Shown here: piece after piece, positions 1 to 6,800 of the stretch | Layout of the letters: each line of letters opens with the position of its first letter | Position numbering within the stretch: the first letter of the stretch is position 1 | From: an uncultured Eubacteriales bacterium | GTDB taxonomy: Bacteria; Bacillota; Clostridia; Oscillospirales; CAG-272 | DNA: 13,548 nt | NCBI GenBank assembly: GCA_934477985.1 | Contig: CAKSOR010000027.1 | Span: 1-13,548 of the forward strand | Reading direction: 5' to 3' | Program-made: the position numbers and the translations under genes | Notes under the pieces: generated by a model | What the model saw: only the letters and a program-made list of their open reading frames with translations | The model's database searches: none | Told to the model about the DNA's origin: nothing

Positions 1-7
1 CCTTAAG

Positions 8-13
8 AAGGAG
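8..13 (+). promoter_or_regulatory. Ribosome binding site of the LuxR/MalT-type regulator
   Basis: AAGGAG lies 7 bases before the ATG at 21. This is a near-consensus Shine-Dalgarno sequence at good spacing and supports that start. Only 20 bases precede the gene in the window, so no promoter can be judged. Confidence 0.85.
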
Positions 14-20
14 AGATCAG

Positions 21-2390
21 ATGCCCGGCAGACCCGATAACAATATTATAATAAAACCGACTGTCAGGCGGAGCTTTGAGAAGTTCATGAGCGGCGGACG
101 CGTGCTCTTTTTCAGCGCGCCCTGCGGCTTCGGAAAGACGACGCTCGCGGACGCTCTGCTCGATGGGCGGAATGTGCTGCGTCTGAACGCGGGCACACCG
201 GATTTTGCGATTCCCGAGTCGTCGGAGGGCTGTGATGTCCTGCTTATCGACGATCTCCACCTCATGCGCGAAGAGCCGGACAGACAGGCGCTCTGCGAAC
301 TTATAAGAATAAATCCGGAACGCCATTTTGTGCTGCTCTCACGCGGAGCACCGCCTGGCTTTCTGATGGCGTTTCAGTACACGGGGCTGATGACCGTGCT
401 GACCGCCGAGGAGCTTTCATTTGACCGGAACGATATTCGAAGACTCTTCGATTCCCGCGGCGTCAGTGCGTCTGACAGCGATATAAACGCTCTTCTGAAG
501 GAAGCGTCCGGCTATCCGCTCGGCGTCGTGATCGCTGCTCAGTGCATGTCGGGCGGAAAGCCGTTCGGCTCTGACATTGCGGCGCAGGCGCGGCGTCAGG
601 TGTTCATGTACTTTGACGCGAACATCTATCGGCGGTTCGATCTGCCGCTGCGGCGCTTCCTGCTCGAGCTCGCGCCGTTTGAGAGCTTTGACCTCGAGAT
701 GGCGAGGGTGGTCAGCGGAAACCCGCGCGCCGGGGAGCTGCTCGAGTGGCTGATCGGCAGCACCGCAATGCTCTGCCATGACGAACCGTCGCGATTCCAC
801 TTCCGACCGCTGTTCCGCGACTTTCTCCTCTGGGAGATGGATCAGGAATACACGCCGGAAAAGCAGGCGGCGCTCTTCGGGCGCGGCGGACTCTACTACG
901 AGCTGAAGGAGGATTACGCGGGCGCGCTCGACTGCTACACAAAGGGCGGCGACCACTCGAAGGTCTCGGAGCTGCTGATCCGCAATGCCGAGCTTCACCC
1001 CGGAATGGGGCATTACAGCGAGATGGAGACCTACTACCGCGGGCTTCCCGAGAGCGAGGTTCTCGCGTCTCCGGCGCTGATGCAGGGGATGAGCATGCTG
1101 TGCTCGCTGGCGGCGGATTTCGATGGCTCTGAGCGATGGTATCGGGAGCTGCTGGCTTTCTCGCGTCAGCGCGGAAGGCAGGACGCCGCCGGAAAGCAGG
1201 CGCGCAGCCGCCTCGCGTGGCTCGACATCGCCCTCCCGCAGAGAAACGCGGAGACTCTGACCGAGACTTTTCCGGCGGTATTCACTCTTCTGCGCGCAAA
1301 GGACATCTCGCTCTCGCCATTTTCGGTGACGAGCACTCTGCCGTCGGTCATGAACGGCGGAAAGGATTTCTCGGCTTGGAGCAGGCGCGACGATTTGCTT
1401 TACCAGACGCTGCGCGTTCCGGTCGAGGCGGTGCTCGGAAAGGACGGCGTCGGACTCGCCGACTGCGCGATCGCCGAGAGCAAATTCGAGAAGGGCGAGG
1501 ACATCTCGACGCGGATGCTGTCGCTGATGGCGCGGGTCAACGAGATTCAGCAGAGCGGCACGCCCGACATCGAGTTCGCGACGGTCGGGCTGCTCAGCCG
1601 GAGTCAGCTTGTGTCCGGACACGCCGACGACGCGCGGCACACATTAGAGCTTCTGCGTGAGCGCTTTTCAAGGCAGGGACACAAAAGGTTTCTTCCGAAT
1701 ATCGACGCGATGCTTTGCCGCATAGCGCTTCACACCGGAGACCGTGACGCGGCGGAGGTCTGGTATCGTGAGAAAGCGCCGAAAGACCCTCAGCGGCTGA
1801 ACGTCATGAAGCGCTATCAGTATCTGACGCAGGCGATGGTTGAACTGTCAGCCGGAAAGCCTGAGAGCGCAATGCTGACCTTAGCGCCGCTCGGACCTTA
1901 CTGTGAGATCTGTCAGCGTCATATCGACGGCATTCACCTCGATGTGCTCAACGCCATCGCGCTCTATCGTCAGGGCGGAAAGGACTGGCAGGAGCGGCTC
2001 GCGGCGGCGCTTGAGACCGCGGAGGAGTTCTCGTTCGTCCGGACGATAAGCATATACGGCGGCGCGCTGCTTCCGATGCTCGAGTCGCTGAAATGGAACA
2101 AAGACAGCAAATGGGGAAGACGTCTTATGAGCGCTGTGCGTATGCAGGCGTCATGCTATCCGGAGTTCCTGAAGCCGCCTCTGCCGCGAAATGACGAGCT
2201 GACATCGGCTGAGTTGCAGGTTCTGCGGCTGATCTGCGCGGATCGGAGCAACGCCGAGATCGGTGAGATTCTGAATATCAAGCTCCCGACCGTCAAGACG
2301 CACGTCAGGCATATTCTGACGAAGCTGAACGTCAGCCGCCGGAGCGAGGCGAAAACCGCCGCGATAAAGCTGCGGTTGATTGATCAATGA
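21..2390 (+). CDS. LuxR-family transcriptional regulator, MalT/LAL type (large ATP-binding regulator)
   Basis: This 789-residue cytoplasmic protein has the layout of MalT-like LAL regulators: an N-terminal STAND-type NTPase, a helical-repeat middle and a C-terminal LuxR helix-turn-helix. The P-loop is at residues 33-41 (APCGFGKTT). A Walker B strand is at about 73-78 (VLLIDD), followed by a sensor-like strand ending in LLSRG near 104-109. Residues of about 280-700 are rich in helix pairs such as YYELKEDYAGALDCYTKGG, which fit TPR-like repeats that bind a ligand or partner. The LuxR HTH covers about 726-789, with ELTSAELQVL, NAEIGEIL and the recognition-helix region PTVKTHVRHILTKLNV. Such proteins are usually activated by an inducer plus ATP and then oligomerise on DNA; the inducer here is unknown. 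The next gene, 66 bases downstream, is a giant surface protein and is the most likely target (inference). Family confidence is high; target confidence is low. Confidence 0.9.
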   Translation: MPGRPDNNIIIKPTVRRSFEKFMSGGRVLFFSAPCGFGKTTLADALLDGRNVLRLNAGTPDFAIPESSEGCDVLLIDDLHLMREEPDRQALCELIRINPERHFVLLSRGAPPGFLMAFQYTGLMTVLTAEELSFDRNDIRRLFDSRGVSASDSDINALLKEASGYPLGVVIAAQCMSGGKPFGSDIAAQARRQVFMYFDANIYRRFDLPLRRFLLELAPFESFDLEMARVVSGNPRAGELLEWLIGSTAMLCHDEPSRFHFRPLFRDFLLWEMDQEYTPEKQAALFGRGGLYYELKEDYAGALDCYTKGGDHSKVSELLIRNAELHPGMGHYSEMETYYRGLPESEVLASPALMQGMSMLCSLAADFDGSERWYRELLAFSRQRGRQDAAGKQARSRLAWLDIALPQRNAETLTETFPAVFTLLRAKDISLSPFSVTSTLPSVMNGGKDFSAWSRRDDLLYQTLRVPVEAVLGKDGVGLADCAIAESKFEKGEDISTRMLSLMARVNEIQQSGTPDIEFATVGLLSRSQLVSGHADDARHTLELLRERFSRQGHKRFLPNIDAMLCRIALHTGDRDAAEVWYREKAPKDPQRLNVMKRYQYLTQAMVELSAGKPESAMLTLAPLGPYCEICQRHIDGIHLDVLNAIALYRQGGKDWQERLAAALETAEEFSFVRTISIYGGALLPMLESLKWNKDSKWGRRLMSAVRMQASCYPEFLKPPLPRNDELTSAELQVLRLICADRSNAEIGEILNIKLPTVKTHVRHILTKLNVSRRSEAKTAAIKLRLIDQ

Positions 2391-2442
2391 TACGTTTTCC
2401 CGCGGATTTCGCTGGTTAGGTATAAAAGCAACTTCAAAATAG

Positions 2443-2448
2443 AAGGAG
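2443..2448 (+). promoter_or_regulatory. Ribosome binding site of the surface-protein gene
   Basis: AAGGAG stands 8 bases before the ATG at 2457 and fixes the start, just upstream of a clear signal peptide. The 66-base gap from the regulator stop holds no hairpin followed by a T-tract, so read-through from the regulator gene is possible. Confidence 0.85.
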
Positions 2449-2456
2449 AAAAATCA

Positions 2457-3860
2457 ATGAAGAAAAGAGTTCTGAGTCTGCTTATGTCAGCCGTCCTCTG
2501 CCTGTCGGCGCTGCCCACGGCGGCGTTCGCCGAGGATGCGGATGTGACCGTTTCGGGCGGTGCGGCAGGCGGCGAATCGGGCGTCACAATCGGCGGCAAC
2601 GGCTCGACCGACGGCGATTCGGGCGTCACGATCGGCGGAAATGGTTCGATTGGCGGCGATGGCGGTGAATCGGGCGGCGATTCCGGCACTGGCGGCGGGA
2701 TATATAATCCCGGCGGTTCGACCGGAGGCGGTGGAATCTACACCCCCGGTGAAGACACTGACGAAGACACGCGCACAGTGATCTGGTTCGATACGAGCAG
2801 ACACATGAAGCTCCAACGCGACTATAACGGCAGGACTGACGTTGACGATATACACGCAAGCTTTATATTCACCGACGGAAGCAATGAGATAATGATTACC
2901 GAGGGGAAAGACTGCGAAGCCGTGAAGACATTCGATTCCCCCGACGTCGGCGAGCGTACAGTATACGTGAAGCTCACTCTCATCGGCGAAGCCGCGGAGA
3001 AGTACAAGCTCAGAGAGGGCGAGGACGAATTCACGATCGGCGGAACCATCACTAAGGCGTATACCGAGCCGACTCTGTCACTCACGAGGTCCGTGTGCAC
3101 GACTGAGGAAAGGATTCGCCCGCTCCTGTTGATTGATGACGTTAAGGAAGAAGCCGAGGTGACGTATTACTGCACCGCGTACAAGAGTATTATCGGATAT
3201 ACCGATTACGAGGACAGCGAATACATCCCAAAGGTCGACGAGAGCACGATCCTGACCGAGCCGGGTATATACTATCTCTACGCGAAGTCTACCGAGACGA
3301 AGAGCTACAGGGCGGGAATGTCGAATGTTGTGGAGCTGACAGTAAACGATCCGTCGAGGCAGAGCCACAATATCTGCGGAAGCGTTATTTGCAGTCATGA
3401 TGGTCACGAGACCGCGTCCTTCAGCGAGTATGACGGCACAGGAGAGATAAACTATGCCGACGGCAGCGCCTATATCTATCTCGCGGACAATCTGTCGGCA
3501 AATCTCACGGTAGCCGACGGACAGAAGCTCTTCCTCTGCCTGAGCGGAAAGTCGCTTGCGGGCGGAGTCAATGTCGGGGCGGGCGGTGAGCTGACGCTCT
3601 GCGACTGCGTCGGAAACGGCACGATAAGCGCGATCAGCGTCGACGGCGGAGCGCTTGAGGTCTTCGGCGGAAAGGTCGGAGCGCTGACGCTCAGCTCTGC
3701 TTCAACGCTTCAACTGTACGGCGGCGGCTTCGGAAGCGTCGCCGGAAACGATATAAATGCGGGTGCTATGCTGCCAAAGGGGTACGCGTTCAGAAACGCT
3801 GACGGAAGCTATGTGATTCGCTTGAGGATGTCACGATTGAGGTCTGCCAGCATGTGCTGA
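2457..3860 (+). CDS. Giant SLH surface protein, N-terminal part with signal peptide (frameshifted)
   Basis: This frame encodes 467 residues, of which about the first 455 look genuine. Residues 1-25 are a Sec signal peptide: KKR, a hydrophobic core, and AFA before E26 as the cleavage site. A Gly/Ser/Asp-rich linker follows (about 30-100) with two copies of a 14-residue unit (G-E/D-SGVTIGGNGS). Then come about 190 residues of beta-rich, Ig-like sequence. The last part has short repeats (LTVADGQKLFLCLSGKSL, GGALEVFGGKVGALTLSS) typical of pectate-lyase-like beta-helices. The final residues RMSRLRSASMC do not fit. In the next frame the same DNA reads LEDVTIEVCQHVLTADFNDG, continuing straight into the large downstream frame. 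A one-base loss near 3821 therefore breaks one gene into two. As read here, this fragment would be secreted without its SLH anchor. No enzymatic site is recognised; a structural or adhesive role is inferred. Confidence 0.8.
   Translation: MKKRVLSLLMSAVLCLSALPTAAFAEDADVTVSGGAAGGESGVTIGGNGSTDGDSGVTIGGNGSIGGDGGESGGDSGTGGGIYNPGGSTGGGGIYTPGEDTDEDTRTVIWFDTSRHMKLQRDYNGRTDVDDIHASFIFTDGSNEIMITEGKDCEAVKTFDSPDVGERTVYVKLTLIGEAAEKYKLREGEDEFTIGGTITKAYTEPTLSLTRSVCTTEERIRPLLLIDDVKEEAEVTYYCTAYKSIIGYTDYEDSEYIPKVDESTILTEPGIYYLYAKSTETKSYRAGMSNVVELTVNDPSRQSHNICGSVICSHDGHETASFSEYDGTGEINYADGSAYIYLADNLSANLTVADGQKLFLCLSGKSLAGGVNVGAGGELTLCDCVGNGTISAISVDGGALEVFGGKVGALTLSSASTLQLYGGGFGSVAGNDINAGAMLPKGYAFRNADGSYVIRLRMSRLRSASMC
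2571..2654 (+). repeat. Two tandem 42-bp units encoding a Gly-rich linker
   Basis: Unit 1 (2571-2612) and unit 2 (2613-2654) are in-frame copies that encode GESGVTIGGNGSTD and GDSGVTIGGNGSIG. A degenerate Gly/Ser/Asp-rich continuation follows to about 2750. The differences are scattered and often at third codon positions, so the duplication is not recent. It probably forms a flexible spacer after the signal peptide. Confidence 0.8.
3819..3823 (+). other. Apparent one-base deletion (frameshift) in the giant surface-protein gene
   Basis: Frame 1 reads TAT GTG ATT CGC up to 3821. The second frame reads CTT GAG GAT GTC ACG from 3821, and it is open upstream only to a TGA at 3800-3802. Using base 3821 twice, as if CGCCTTG had become CGCTTG, joins the frames without a gap as YVIR-LEDVTIEVCQHVLTADF, giving about 455 + 1807 = 2262 residues. 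No X-XXY-YYZ slippery heptamer is present, so programmed -1 frameshifting looks unlikely. A real mutation or an assembly error are the remaining options. Confidence 0.8.
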
Positions 3861-6800
3861 CCGCTGACTTCAATGACGGTGTCTGCCCATACTGCGGCAA
3901 GGAGCTCGCCGCCACTGTCACGAAGGAAGTGAGCGGCAGCACCGAGACCAAGGGCTTTACCGAGCTTAAGGAAGCGCTCGCTATCGCTTATGGCGGTACG
4001 GTTAAGCTGATGAACGATGTCGACGCGGGCAAAGGCGTGGAGATCTGGAATGATGTCACGTTCGATCTGAACGACAAAAAGATTTACAGCGATGAGGCAA
4101 TAGGCAGTTGTATTCTGAGTGTCATTAATGCCGAGGTAAATGTGAAGAACGGCACGATTGAGGCAACCGGAAACGGTATGGGCGCGATCGAAGCGAACGG
4201 CACAGACACGAATCTGACACTGGAAGATCTGACTGTCAGAATAGCGAGCAGCTCTAACGGCGGCGTACAGGCTAAAGGCAGAGCGACTGTCATCATCAAG
4301 AGCGGAGATTATCAGGGACTTTATAAGAGTTACGCTAATGTGAAGTTAGAGGGCGGCACGTTCCGTCCATTCAAGGAGTCCATAATCAGGGAGCCCGCTC
4401 GCAGCATTTTCTGGCAGGTGAATTCCTCCACTGATGTTACCAGCGGGGATTGCACGGAACTGCTGGCTGAGGGCTACGGATATGTAGACGAAAACGGGCA
4501 GCCTGTGCGCACTTTCGGCGGTTTCGATGCGGTTGTTACAGTTAAAAAGGGCGCGCTTGTGGACACGCCGGTGGCAAAAATCGGCGGGACAGAATATCTC
4601 ACACTGTGGAAGGCGATGAACGCCGTTCAAAACGGCGAGACCATCACGCTGCTCAGTGATCTTGATCTTGGCAACGGCGCGGTTCTGCTGCTGGAAGCGA
4701 CCGGTAAGAGCTTCACCATTGATCTGGACGGTCATACTATGAGCGCCAACGGTGCTTATCTGGTGTTCATGATGCACTATGACGGTCATCTGACACTGAA
4801 AAACGGTAAACTGGACGGAAGCGATTGTAGCAGCACTTACTATGGCGCGATAGGCGTTGCCAGCAGTAAATCGACGCTGACGCTTGAGAATGTGACCGCT
4901 GTGAGCGGCAAACCCGATAAGACGGCTGTTCCGGTAGTGGGCGCGATCAATGGTAAAGTTGAAATTGACGGCGGAAGCTACACCGGCGGCGTGCTGATTT
5001 CCGGAAATGGCAATGCCGTACTGAAAGACGGAGCATTTGAGAATGGGCAGAACAATTACAGCATCAAGACAACTGCTTCCGGAAAGCCCCTTTCCGACTA
5101 TCTGGAGGTCGGAAGCCTGTTTTATAAGGCGGGCGAGCTGCTCGACCTGAGCGGCACAGCCGAGATTTCCGATACGGTCAGCGTCCGTGAGTGCGAGCAC
5201 GTCTGGGAGGACGGCGTGTGCACAATCTGCCGGAAGGTCTGCGGTCACGCCGAGGAGGACGGCTCGATGGCGTCAGCTGACTGCTCGATCTGCGGGCTGG
5301 AGGACGTCGCCGTGGCTGAGGTCAATACATCGCCTGTAAAGTACTTTGCTGACCTCGACAAGGCAATCGAATGCGCCGGGAACACCGCGGGCACGGTAAA
5401 GCTGCGGAAGTCTGTGTCATCAGGCGTGGTGACTATCGAAAAGGCGATTATTCTTGATCTTAACGGCTGCGACATCAGCGAATTACTCGTGAAAGCCGAA
5501 GCGAAGCTGATGAATTCCGGCGCGTCAAACGGCAAAATCGGCAAGCTGACGATTTCCTCCGATATTGCCCTGACCCTCGGAGACCTTCCTGAGGAAGGAT
5601 ACAGCTTTAAGTATGACAACGGCAACTGGATGAACAATGGTTGGGGCAAGGAGGCGTCCTCGGTCTCCGTGCTGGAAGCGCCTATCACACGGGTCTGGCT
5701 GAACGCGGAGAACGCCGACTACGAGCAAGTTCCGACGACCATGATATACGGCACGACCGGGTCGGTGACTCTGAACCCGGGCTGCGTACAGCCAAATGGA
5801 GCAGACATAGCTAAAGGTGTATTGTGGGAGATCAAAGGCGGCACGATGGAACAAGTGCCTGAGCGGTTCCCTTACACCCTGCCAGCAGACCTCCCCGCGG
5901 GCGAGCATACCTACCGCGTAATCTTCACGTCCGAGAAATATTCCAAGAGCGCGGATATTACTATAGTAGTCGAGCCGGTAAGACTCAGCGACGTGACGGT
6001 CACGGTCACCGACCTCATCTATAATGGAACTGAGCAGACTCCGACCGTCACCGTAAAGAACGGCGAAACGGTGCTGGAGAAGGACAAGGACTACACGCTG
6101 TCCGGCGACTTCTCCGCGACCGACGCGGGCAGCTACAAGCTGATTGTCACCGGAGATGGCAACAATTTCGTCGGCACAGTAGAAAAGACATGGAAGCTCG
6201 TGCCGATGAAGCTAAATGGCATTCGTAAAGTAGAGAATATCAGCAAGACCTACGACGGCACGCCGTATGTGGAGCTTCTCAAGAGCGCGCTGACCTTCTT
6301 CGACGAGAATTACAACCCAACCACGATTCCGGATGATGTTTACGAAATCACGGACGCCCGCTTCATGCGTCGGCTTGAGGATAACAAAACATATGTTGAC
6401 TCGCCCGAGGCAGGCGGCGGCAAAACGATCGTCTTCACGGTCACTCTGACGAGCGATAACTACGTGCTTGTTGAACATGAATATAATAATGGAATCAGAA
6501 CTGAAATCGAGAAAAAGTCAGCCGAGTATTACTTTGCGACGTCCGACGAGAACGACTTCCGTATCAATCAGGCTGAAGTGTCCGAGGAGGCGGTCGGTGA
6601 GCTGACGATTACCAATGGGCTCGCCGAGACTTACCCACTCAAACTTTCGGATTTGCTTCCGGAGCTGGATTCGCCCCGCGATTACGGCACGGTTGAATAC
6701 GGAAGACCCGAGACGAACCTCGGCGTCGGTAGTTTTGTCACTGAAGTAAACAGCAAGACCGACGCGCTGACGCTCGAGGTCGTAAACCGGAGCGGCACTG

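Noticed and set aside
417..1640. A 407-codon open frame on the - strand opposite the LuxR/MalT-type regulator
   Set aside because: Arg/Glu/His-rich low-quality protein with no recognisable motif. It is a by-product of GC-rich codons in the real gene on the + strand.
2398..2426. A promoter for the surface-protein gene with TATAAA at 2421 as -10 box
   Set aside because: The TATAAA is plausible, but the matching -35 region shows no TTGACA-like sequence, and read-through from the regulator gene is equally possible.
2384..2689. A Pro/Ser-rich open frame on the - strand opposite the Gly-rich linker
   Set aside because: It is the complement of repeated Gly/Ser codons in the real gene and has no independent support.
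3815..3830. Programmed -1 ribosomal frameshift joining the two halves of the surface protein
   Set aside because: The junction ATTCGCTTGAGG contains no slippery heptamer and I see no strong downstream stem. A plain one-base loss is simpler.
3854..3856. GTG as a genuine start of a separate 1796-residue protein
   Set aside because: Only a weak GAGG precedes it, there is no signal peptide, and coherent coding including the first half of a Cys/His module lies upstream of it in the same frame.
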